This document shows positions 31,962-38,443 of a stretch of 38,443 nucleotides of DNA, one piece after another (position 1 is the stretch's first letter; each line of letters opens with the position of its first letter). The DNA is from Paracoccaceae bacterium (lineage in GTDB: Bacteria; Pseudomonadota; Alphaproteobacteria; Rhodobacterales; Rhodobacteraceae). A program made the position numbers and the translations under genes. A model generated the notes under the pieces. The model saw nothing but the letters and a program-made list of their open reading frames with translations. It was not told where the DNA came from and ran no database searches. The DNA lies in the NCBI GenBank assembly GCA_006226775.1, contig SBGD01000016.1, forward strand, positions 1-38,443, given 5' to 3'.

Positions 31962-32512
31962 ACAAGACCCGTGATCCGAAAGAAGAGCTCGTCGAGCATC
32001 TTCCGGCCATGCGCGCCTTTGCCATGAGCCTGACCCGCAACAATGCGGCGGCCGATGACCTCGTGCAGGACGCCGTCGTCAAGGCGTGGTCGAATTTCGA
32101 CAAGTTCAAGCCCGGCACCAACCTGCGTGCCTGGCTGTTCACGATCCTGCGCAACACCTATTATTCGCTCTACCGCAAGCGCAAGCGCGAGGTCGAGGAT
32201 CCCGACGGCATCATGGCCGGCAAACTGTCGGAAAAGCCGGCCCATGACGGGCACCTGGCGATGGCGGATTTCCGTGTCGCCTTTGCCCAGCTCACCGACG
32301 AACAGCGCGAGGTGCTGATCCTGGTGGGGGCCGAGGGCTTTTCCTACGAGGATGCCGCCGAGATGTGCGGCTGTGCCATCGGCACCATCAAGAGCCGCAC
32401 CAACCGCGCCCGCGCGCGGCTGGCGGAACTGATGCACCTGGACGAGGATGCCGACCTGGGGATCACCGATGCGGCCACCTTGGCCGTGGTGACCGGGAAA
32501 CCCGCCGCATGA
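31958..32512 (+). CDS. ecfG: EcfG general stress sigma factor
   Basis: 184-residue ECF sigma factor of the EcfG (ECF15) group. Sigma-2 spans about residues 12-80 ([25 protein letters not shown]); sigma-4 spans about 108-160, with the helix-turn-helix [20 protein letters not shown]. It directs RNA polymerase to GGAAC-N16/17-CGTT promoters, nine of which are proposed in this window. The GTG start has GGGGAGG before it and overlaps nepR. Its stop overlaps the kinase start (ATGA), giving one nepR-ecfG-kinase operon. Confidence 0.95.
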   Translation: MNKTRDPKEELVEHLPAMRAFAMSLTRNNAAADDLVQDAVVKAWSNFDKFKPGTNLRAWLFTILRNTYYSLYRKRKREVEDPDGIMAGKLSEKPAHDGHLAMADFRVAFAQLTDEQREVLILVGAEGFSYEDAAEMCGCAIGTIKSRTNRARARLAELMHLDEDADLGITDAATLAVVTGKPAA

Positions 32513-34254
32513 CACTGCCGTCGTCGGCTCTCAGCCGGCTTGCCCGGCCGGGGCTTGCCTTGCGGCTGGCGTTCATCCTGAGCCTTGCGATCCTGCCGCT
32601 GGGGCTGATCTCGGTATTGCAGACCGGCAAGGTGATCGAGGAACGCCAGAGCCTGTCTGCCGCCGCCCTGCTGGAAGAGACCCAGCGGGCGGTCTCGGTC
32701 ACCCGCGACATGATCCGCGCCGCCGAGGATACGGCGCAGACCCTGCGCCTGACGCTGCCGGACCTGCGCGACACGCCCGGCACCTGCACCGCGGTGCTGA
32801 CCCGGATCGCCGAGAATTCGCCGGATTTCGTCTTTGTCGGCTTTGTCGATGGCGACATGGGCGTGACCTGCAGTTCGCGCGGCGCCTTTGTCCTTGACGG
32901 CCCGGTGTCGAACAACCCCGACCTTCTGGCGCGCCAGCCGGGCATCTTCGTCTCGACGGTGGAGTTTCTGGCCGGTCGCGCCACGCTCAACGTCACCGTG
33001 CCGGTGATGTCCGAGGACGGCTTTGCCGGCGCGGTCTGGATCGCGGTGCCGCTGGTCAACCTCAACCAGGCGCTGGCCGAGACCGCGCCGGATGTCGACC
33101 TGGTGCTGTTTCGCCCCGATGGCGCGGTGCTGGCGACCGAGCAATTGTCCGACGACCGGCGCCTCGTTCTGCCCCGCGACCGCACGCTGGCCGCGCTTGC
33201 CACCGAGGGCCGCCAGGCCTTTCGCGCCGAGAACCGCGAAGGCATGGAGCGCGATTTCGCCGTCGCGCCGATCGTCGAAGGTGCGGTGCTGGTGCTGGGA
33301 AGCTGGGCGCCGCGCCATCACGGGCTGGTGCTGTCGACCTATGCCGAGGCGATTGCGCTCTATTTCCCCTTCGCCATCTGGATCATCGCGGTGCTGGTGG
33401 CCTATGTCGGCGTGCATCGCCTGGTGATCCGCCACGTCCGCCGCTTGCGGTCGTGGATGCGGCTCTATGCCCAGGGCCAGATCGATTTTTCCCGCGCCCG
33501 GCTGGACAACCCGCCGCTTGAACTTGAGGAGGTGGCCGACGCCTTTCGCGCCATGACCGAACGGCTCAGCGAGCAGGACCGTCACCGCCAGGAGGATCTC
33601 GAGGAAAAGACCGTGCTGCTGCGCGAGGTGCATCACCGGGTCAAGAACAACCTGCAACTGATCTCGTCGATGATGAACATCCAGATCCGCGCCACCGGCA
33701 ACCCTGTGGCCAAGCACCTGCTGCGCCGGATCCAGGACCGGGTGATGGCACTCTCGGCGATCCACCGTTACCTCTACATGGCGCGCAAGCTGTCGATGGT
33801 GCGGGCCGATACGCTGCTGGCGGACATCATCCAGCAACAGGTCGCGGTCGGCACGCTGGAAGAGGCGGGCCACCATATCCGGGTCTCGACCCAGCTTGAC
33901 CCGATCGAGGTCAACCCCGACCAGTCGGTGCCGCTGTCGCTGCTGGTGGCCGAGGCGGCGGTCAATGCGGTCAAGCATTCCGGCGCCGATCAGGACCCCG
34001 GCGGCGGCTGGATCGACATCGCGCTGAAAAAGGTCGACAACGGCATGGTCACGCTCAGCGTGGTCAATTCGCGCAACGAGGCCGAGGACGGCAGCGCGGA
34101 GGACCCCCCCGACGGCACCGGCCTCGGCTCGCGCCTGATCCAGACCTTCGCGGCCCAGTTGAACGGCACCATCGAGACCTCCGAGACGCCCGAGCGCTAC
34201 GAATTGCACGTCACCTTCCCCCTGGCGTGGCACGACAGCGACCCGGACCAGTAA
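32509..34254 (+). CDS. phyK: HisKA_2-type sensor histidine kinase, probable PhyR kinase (PhyK)
   Basis: 581-residue membrane kinase. Transmembrane helices are at about residues 16-38 and 281-302, enclosing an extracytoplasmic sensor domain of about 240 residues with CACHE-like length and no assigned ligand. A HAMP-like linker (303-360) leads to the HisKA_2 dimerisation domain with [12 protein letters not shown] (His375/His376). The HATPase domain has its N-box at about Asn486 (VNAVKHSG) and G-box GTGLGS at about 536. This architecture is that of PhyK-type kinases, which phosphorylate PhyR. It is coupled to ecfG by a 4-bp overlap. Confidence 0.92.
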   Translation: MTLPSSALSRLARPGLALRLAFILSLAILPLGLISVLQTGKVIEERQSLSAAALLEETQRAVSVTRDMIRAAEDTAQTLRLTLPDLRDTPGTCTAVLTRIAENSPDFVFVGFVDGDMGVTCSSRGAFVLDGPVSNNPDLLARQPGIFVSTVEFLAGRATLNVTVPVMSEDGFAGAVWIAVPLVNLNQALAETAPDVDLVLFRPDGAVLATEQLSDDRRLVLPRDRTLAALATEGRQAFRAENREGMERDFAVAPIVEGAVLVLGSWAPRHHGLVLSTYAEAIALYFPFAIWIIAVLVAYVGVHRLVIRHVRRLRSWMRLYAQGQIDFSRARLDNPPLELEEVADAFRAMTERLSEQDRHRQEDLEEKTVLLREVHHRVKNNLQLISSMMNIQIRATGNPVAKHLLRRIQDRVMALSAIHRYLYMARKLSMVRADTLLADIIQQQVAVGTLEEAGHHIRVSTQLDPIEVNPDQSVPLSLLVAEAAVNAVKHSGADQDPGGGWIDIALKKVDNGMVTLSVVNSRNEAEDGSAEDPPDGTGLGSRLIQTFAAQLNGTIETSETPERYELHVTFPLAWHDSDPDQ

Positions 34255-34282
34255 GCGTCCGGCTTTTTCCTGGCGCAGCGGG

Positions 34283-34307
34283 GGAACCCGATGCGCCGCG
34301 GCGCGTT
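34283..34307 (+). promoter_or_regulatory. EcfG-type promoter of the PLDc_N gene
   Basis: GGAAC (34283-34287), 16 bp, CGTT (34304-34307), an exact consensus, 55 bp before the ATG. Confidence 0.75.
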
Positions 34308-34362
34308 TGGCTTGCGACGACAACAAAGACAACGAAGACAGTAAAGACTGGAAGGACGCAAC

Positions 34363-34548
34363 ATGTTGGAGATCACCGGACTCGGCGGCCTGATCGTACT
34401 GGTACTGGACATCTGGGCCATCGTATCGGTCGTGGGCTCCACGGCATCGACGGGCAAGAAGGTGCTCTGGGTGCTCCTGATCCTGCTGCTGCCGATCCTG
34501 GGCTTCATCATCTGGCTGGTGGCCGGCCCGCGCGCCGCGCGCGCCTGA
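34363..34548 (+). CDS. PLDc_N-domain small membrane protein
   Basis: 61-residue protein with two transmembrane helices (about 5-25 and 33-54). The PLDc_N motif WAIVSVVGSTASTGKKVLW is followed by LLPILGFIIWLVAGPR. The domain normally forms the membrane anchor of cardiolipin synthases; stand-alone versions are widespread. GGAAGGA precedes the ATG, and an EcfG promoter lies upstream. The phospholipase D-like gene follows 238 bp later; together they may act on membrane lipids under stress (inference). Confidence 0.85.
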   Translation: MLEITGLGGLIVLVLDIWAIVSVVGSTASTGKKVLWVLLILLLPILGFIIWLVAGPRAARA

Positions 34549-34786
34549 GCCGAGGCGCGCCGGGCAGGGGTGCGCCGGGCGCGCGACGATGCTATGCACC
34601 CTGTACGGGACTTTACCCCTGCGGCGCCGGATGTGCCGCAATGCGCCCCGGGCCGCGGGGCTCTTGATGCGGTCGACCCGGAGGCACCGCCCACATCCGC
34701 TGTGAGCGGCGCCTCCTGTCGAGGGCGGGGCAGGGCACCCGCCCCCGGACCATTCATCGGCTCAGCGGGCAGAGGCGGGACAGACG

Positions 34787-36370
34787 TTGGAACGACACGC
34801 GCAGCAAGGTTCACCAGGGGCGGCGTCAGGCCCCGCCGCGGTCGAGACCCTGAAGGTGCTGGTCACCGCCTCGGAAACCTATCCGGAACTGGAACGCGCG
34901 TTCCTAGCGGCGGAGAAGGTCGTGCTGGCCGGGTTCCGCATCTTCGATCTGTCGACGCGGCTGCACGCGCCCGAGGCGCGCGAGATCGGCGAGACCTGGG
35001 CCGATCTTTTTGTTCATACCCTCGACCGGGGGGTCTCGATCGCGCTGACCGTGGCCGATTTCGACCCGATCGCCGCGCCCGAGCTGCATCGTCTGGCCTG
35101 GTCCACCCAGCGCCAGATCGACGAGGTGCGCGCGCGCACCACCGCCCCCGGGCGGCTGACCTTCAAGGTGGCGATGCATGACGCCCGGGTCGGGCTGCTC
35201 CACAAGATCCTGTTCTACCCGGTGGTGCGCCACCGCGAAGCCCGCCTATCCCGGCAGTGGCTGAAGATGTCGGACGACGAAAAGGCGCTGTTCCGCCAGG
35301 AAACCCCCGGCCTGCAGCAGCGCTGCTACGAGACCGAGGACGGGCGGCTCTGTTTCCGGCTGCAACTGGCCGATCTGCACCCAGCGACCCATCATCAGAA
35401 GATCGCCGCCATCGACCGCAGGGTCGCCTTCATCGGCGGGCTCGACCTGAACGAGCGGCGCTATGACACCAAGGCGCATGACCGCCCGGCCGAGGAAACC
35501 TGGCACGACATCCAGGTGCGCGTCACGGGCGGCGTGGCCGAGGATGCGCACCGCCATCTCGAGAGCTTCACTGATGTGGTCGCCGGCAAGGCCGATCCGC
35601 CGGTGGTCTCGCCGGCCTTCCTGCGCACGCTGTCGCGCTCGGCCGGGCCGCTGGCGCGGCTGTCGCCGGCCAACCTCGTCAACGAGATCGAGACGCGCCA
35701 TCACCACGAGATTGCCCGGGCGCGCAAGCTGATCTACCTGGAAACCCAGTACCTGCGGCATCGCCCGCTGGCCCGCGCGCTGGTGCGCCGGGCGCGCGAT
35801 TGCCCCGAGCTCAAGCTGATCGTGGTGCTGCCCGCCTCGCCGGAAGAGGTGGCCTTTTCCCATACCCGGGGCCTCGATGCCCGCTTCGGGCTGTTTCTCA
35901 AGCTGCGCTTCCTGCGCGATCTGCGGCGGGCCTTCGGCAAGGACCGCCTGCTCGTCGCCTCGCCGGTGCAGGCGCGCAGATCCGAGGGCAACGGGGCGGA
36001 CACGCTGCGCCGCTCGCCGCTGATCTACGTGCATACCAAGGTGTCGATCTTCGACGAGACCGCCGCCATCGTTTCCTCGGCCAACCTCAATGGCCGCAGC
36101 TTCCGCTGGGATACCGAGACCGGCGTCGCGCTGACCCGCCCCGAGGATGTGGCCCAGGTGCGCAAGCGCGTCATGGGCCATTGGGTGCCCGAGGGCGCGG
36201 GGGCCGACCATCTGGACATCGACACCTGTTTCGAGCTTTGGCAGGCCTTCGTCGACGCCAACAGCACCTGCCTGCCCGAGCATCGCAGGGGCTTCCTGGT
36301 GCGTCACGATTCCAAGGCGGGCGAGGATATTGCCGTCCCCGCACCCGGGGTGCCCGAAGAAATGGTCTGA
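34787..36370 (+). CDS. Phospholipase D-family protein
   Basis: 527-residue PLD superfamily enzyme with two HKD motifs: HHQKIAAID (His203, Lys205, Asp210) and HTKVSIFD (His416, Lys418, Asp423), each followed by the usual IGGLDLNERRYD or SSANLNGRSF segment. There is no signal peptide or clear membrane helix, so it is probably cytosolic or peripherally membrane-bound. It is most like PLD-type phospholipases that cleave or transfer phosphatidyl groups. A TTG at 34787 is the only start that keeps the whole N-terminus; a GTG near 34856 is an alternative. GAGGCGGGA lies upstream of the TTG. It is followed at 38 bp by the flavoprotein gene. Confidence 0.88.
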   Translation: MERHAQQGSPGAASGPAAVETLKVLVTASETYPELERAFLAAEKVVLAGFRIFDLSTRLHAPEAREIGETWADLFVHTLDRGVSIALTVADFDPIAAPELHRLAWSTQRQIDEVRARTTAPGRLTFKVAMHDARVGLLHKILFYPVVRHREARLSRQWLKMSDDEKALFRQETPGLQQRCYETEDGRLCFRLQLADLHPATHHQKIAAIDRRVAFIGGLDLNERRYDTKAHDRPAEETWHDIQVRVTGGVAEDAHRHLESFTDVVAGKADPPVVSPAFLRTLSRSAGPLARLSPANLVNEIETRHHHEIARARKLIYLETQYLRHRPLARALVRRARDCPELKLIVVLPASPEEVAFSHTRGLDARFGLFLKLRFLRDLRRAFGKDRLLVASPVQARRSEGNGADTLRRSPLIYVHTKVSIFDETAAIVSSANLNGRSFRWDTETGVALTRPEDVAQVRKRVMGHWVPEGAGADHLDIDTCFELWQAFVDANSTCLPEHRRGFLVRHDSKAGEDIAVPAPGVPEEMV

Positions 36371-36408
36371 GCGGGAACCGGGACCCGTCGCAGCCAGATA
36401 GGAGTGTC

Positions 36409-37812
36409 ATGAAACACCTCACCTGTGATGTTGCCGTGATCGGCGCCGGGACCGCGGGGCTCGCCGCGCAAAGCGTCGCCCGCAAGGCCGGCGCGCAAGT
36501 GCTGCTGATCGATCCGGCCTATTCCGGCACCACCTGCGCCACCGTGGGCTGCATGCCCTCGAAACTCCTGATCGCCGCCGCCGATGCGGCGCATGGCGTG
36601 CGCACCGCCGAGACCTTCGGCATCCGCGCCACGGCCGAGGTCGATGGCCCCGCGGTCATGGCCCGCGTCCGCAAGCTGCGCGATCATTTCGTGGCCGGGG
36701 TGACCCGCGCCATCGACCGCCTGCCCGAGGAGGTGCGGATCACCGCCCGTGCCAGCTTTTCCGGCCCCGGAACCCTCGATCTTGACGATGGCCGCAGCGT
36801 CGCCGCCCGCGCGGTCGTCATCGCCACCGGCGCGCGCCCGGCGATCCCCGGGCCGTTCAAGGCAGTCTCCGAGCATATCCTGACCAACGAAAGCCTGTTC
36901 GAGATGACAGACCTGCCGCGCTCGGTCGCGGTGATCGGCGCCGGGGCGCTGGGCCTCGAAATGGCGCAGGCGCTGCATCGGCTGGGGGTGCGGGTCGAGG
37001 TCTTCGACATGGGCGAGACGGTCGCGGGCCTGCGCGACGCGGCGGTCTCGGAGGTGCTGCGCGACCTGCTCAAGGCCGAGATGCCGCTGCACCTGGGCGT
37101 GAAGCCCGAGGTTTCCCCGGAACCGGAGGGCGTGACGATATCCTGGGAGGGCCGCTCGCGCGACTTCCAGCACCTGCTGGTCGCCGCCGGGCGTCCGGCC
37201 AATCTCGACGGGCTGCACCTCGAGCGTGCCGGGATCGACCTGGGCGAGGATGGCATGCCCGGGATCGACCCCGAGACCCTGCGCTGCGGCGAGACCTCGG
37301 TCTTCATCGCCGGGGACGCCAATGGCCACATGCCGCTTTTGCACGAAGCCTCGCACGAGGGCTGCATCGCCGGGCGCAATGCCGCCGCCTTCCCCGAGAT
37401 CACCCGTTTCGCGCGGCATGTGCCCTTCGTGCTGACCTTCACCCGGCCCGAAGCCGCCCAGATCGGCACCATCCCCGACGAGGACGGCAGCGAGATCGTC
37501 ACCGCCTCGGCCTCCTACGAGGACCAGGGCCGCGCGCGGGTCGAGGCGCGGCTGGGCGGTCTCTGCCGGATCCATGCGCGCCGCTCGGACGGTCGGCTGA
37601 CCGGGGCGAGCCTTTGTGCGCCCGATGCCGGTCATCTCGGTCATCTCTTCGCGCTGGCCATCGACGCGGGGCTGAGCGCCGGCGATCTGCTGGCCATGCC
37701 GTTCTATCACCCGACGCTGGAGGAAGGGCTGAAACCGGCGCTGCGCGCATTGTGCGAGCAGGTGGATCAGCCGCATGATGCCAGCCGCCAGGACGACGCC
37801 CCCTGCGCCTGA
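36409..37812 (+). CDS. Dihydrolipoamide dehydrogenase-like flavoprotein disulfide reductase
   Basis: 467-residue class I pyridine nucleotide-disulfide oxidoreductase. The FAD-binding GAGTAG motif is at residues 12-17, the redox-active disulfide is Cys43/Cys48 (CATVGC), the NAD(P)-binding GAGALGLE is near 183, and the C-terminal HPTLEE (His434, Glu439) supplies the active-site base. The interface domain is intact. Lipoamide dehydrogenases usually cluster with their complexes; none is here, so a stress-related disulfide reductase role is possible (inference). GGAG is located at 36401-36404. It is convergent with PaaX, 6 bp away. Confidence 0.9.
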   Translation: MKHLTCDVAVIGAGTAGLAAQSVARKAGAQVLLIDPAYSGTTCATVGCMPSKLLIAAADAAHGVRTAETFGIRATAEVDGPAVMARVRKLRDHFVAGVTRAIDRLPEEVRITARASFSGPGTLDLDDGRSVAARAVVIATGARPAIPGPFKAVSEHILTNESLFEMTDLPRSVAVIGAGALGLEMAQALHRLGVRVEVFDMGETVAGLRDAAVSEVLRDLLKAEMPLHLGVKPEVSPEPEGVTISWEGRSRDFQHLLVAAGRPANLDGLHLERAGIDLGEDGMPGIDPETLRCGETSVFIAGDANGHMPLLHEASHEGCIAGRNAAAFPEITRFARHVPFVLTFTRPEAAQIGTIPDEDGSEIVTASASYEDQGRARVEARLGGLCRIHARRSDGRLTGASLCAPDAGHLGHLFALAIDAGLSAGDLLAMPFYHPTLEEGLKPALRALCEQVDQPHDASRQDDAPCA

Positions 37813-37818
37813 CAGGGC

Positions 37819-38443
37819 CTATTTGCCGGGATCGCCGCCGATTGCCGCTTCGAGATCCTCGAGCCGCGGGCGGGGGTAGCGGTCCAGGAGGTCGGAGACG
37901 AGGTCGCGGCAGCGCGGTCCCTGCCAGGCCGGGGGAAAGACGTGATCGGGCAGGACCGGGGTCTTGAGCACGATCCGCCGCCAGCCGTGCACCACCAGCA
38001 CCCGGATCGCCGCGACCTCGAGCGGGCCGAGGGCCGGCGCGGGATCGAGACAGGGGCGCACCGCCGCCAGCGCCGCCGCGAAGTTGCGCGTCATCATGAC
38101 GGTGGCGTCATCGCAGACCCGGCTGGTCATCCAGTCGGGCAGGGCGGTGCTGGCCTCGACCTTCGTGACAAAGAGCCCGGAGCCGACCGGCGCGACCGCG
38201 GTCACCAGCACATGCGACGCGATCCAGACGCCCGGCATCCCGTCGCCCGGCGCGGGCTGGCCGGGGTTGGCCAAAGCGACCCAGGCGCGCTCGGCCGCCT
38301 GGCCGGTGGCATAGATGCGCGGCGAGGCTTCGGTGGTCTGGGCCCGGCCCCGAGGGGTCAGGAAATAGACGCTGGTGCGGCCGTGGCGCTGGCTGTCGAT
38401 CCAGCCGTCCTTGCGCAGGCGGTGAATGGCGACCCGCATCGCC
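37819..38443 (-). CDS. PaaX-family regulator, cut by the window edge
   Basis: Partial gene; the 5' end lies beyond 38443. The readable C-terminal 200-odd residues begin within the winged helix (AMRVAIHRLRKDGWIDSQRHG), with the wing SVYFLTPRGRAQ, and continue into the PaaX effector region, including ALEVAAIRVLVVHGWRRIVLKTP-like sequence and FPPAWQGPRCRDLV near the end. PaaX represses phenylacetate catabolism and responds to phenylacetyl-CoA. No paa genes are visible in the window. Confidence 0.85.
   Translation of the reverse strand, partial: AMRVAIHRLRKDGWIDSQRHGRTSVYFLTPRGRAQTTEASPRIYATGQAAERAWVALANPGQPAPGDGMPGVWIASHVLVTAVAPVGSGLFVTKVEASTALPDWMTSRVCDDATVMMTRNFAAALAAVRPCLDPAPALGPLEVAAIRVLVVHGWRRIVLKTPVLPDHVFPPAWQGPRCRDLVSDLLDRYPRPRLEDLEAAIGGDPGK

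Noticed and set aside
1-38443. CRISPR arrays, tRNA and rRNA genes
   Set aside because: No regularly spaced identical repeats with unique spacers, no cloverleaf-like or rRNA-like sequence was recognised on either strand by eye.

Overview
The window is GC-rich, gene-dense DNA of a Rhodobacteraceae-type alphaproteobacterium (roseobacter/Paracoccus-like). Evidence: protein families, an alphaproteobacterial PhyR-NepR-EcfG stress system, TRAP transport and a repABC cassette. The repABC cassette with candidate parS palindromes implies an extrachromosomal replicon (plasmid or chromid), although aconitase B, a terminal oxidase and a complete stress-sigma module lie beside it.

Layout. 1-100: degenerate 22-23 bp repeats resembling an IS21-type end. 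134-2923 (-): acnB. 3476-4686: VOC-family protein and MarR regulator behind an FNR-type box and a MarR-like operator. 4700-6590: aldo/keto reductase and vapBC-type toxin-antitoxin, with two pairs of perfect TCGA-centred palindromes. 6619-12617: TRAP transporter (dctP, dctQ, dctM), LysR regulator and MttB-family methyltransferase; a 144-bp inverted-repeat element separates dctQ from dctM. 12743-16330: parS, repC, antisense RNA, repB, repA and the repA operator. 16666-19052: AI-2E-family permease, Crp/Fnr regulator and a receiver-like protein lacking the phospho-Asp. 19206-22954 (+): csbD, a 22-residue membrane peptide, and a run of tightly spaced genes for membrane/coiled-coil stress proteins ending in a YihY-family protein. 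22963-28572 (-): caa3-type oxidase operon (subunit II with cytochrome c, subunit I-III fusion, small membrane protein, CtaG, tri-heme cytochrome c). 28749-34254: general stress response core: PRC-barrel protein, exoD, a second nepR, phyR, nepR-ecfG and a HisKA_2 kinase. 34363-37812: PLDc_N protein, phospholipase D and a lipoamide-dehydrogenase-like flavoprotein. The right edge cuts a PaaX-family regulator.

How it fits together. Nine sites match the EcfG promoter form GGAAC-N16/17-(C/G/T)GTT. They precede csbD, the caa3 operon, the PRC-barrel gene, exoD, nepR2, phyR, nepR-ecfG, the PLDc_N gene and possibly the AI-2E permease gene. In two places the sites are divergent and interlocked. The right half therefore reads as a self-contained general-stress island: sensor kinase, PhyR, two NepR anti-sigma proteins and EcfG, with target genes for envelope, lipid and redox functions and, unusually, a terminal oxidase. 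All promoter, operator, parS and RNA calls come from reading the sequence by eye and are untested.
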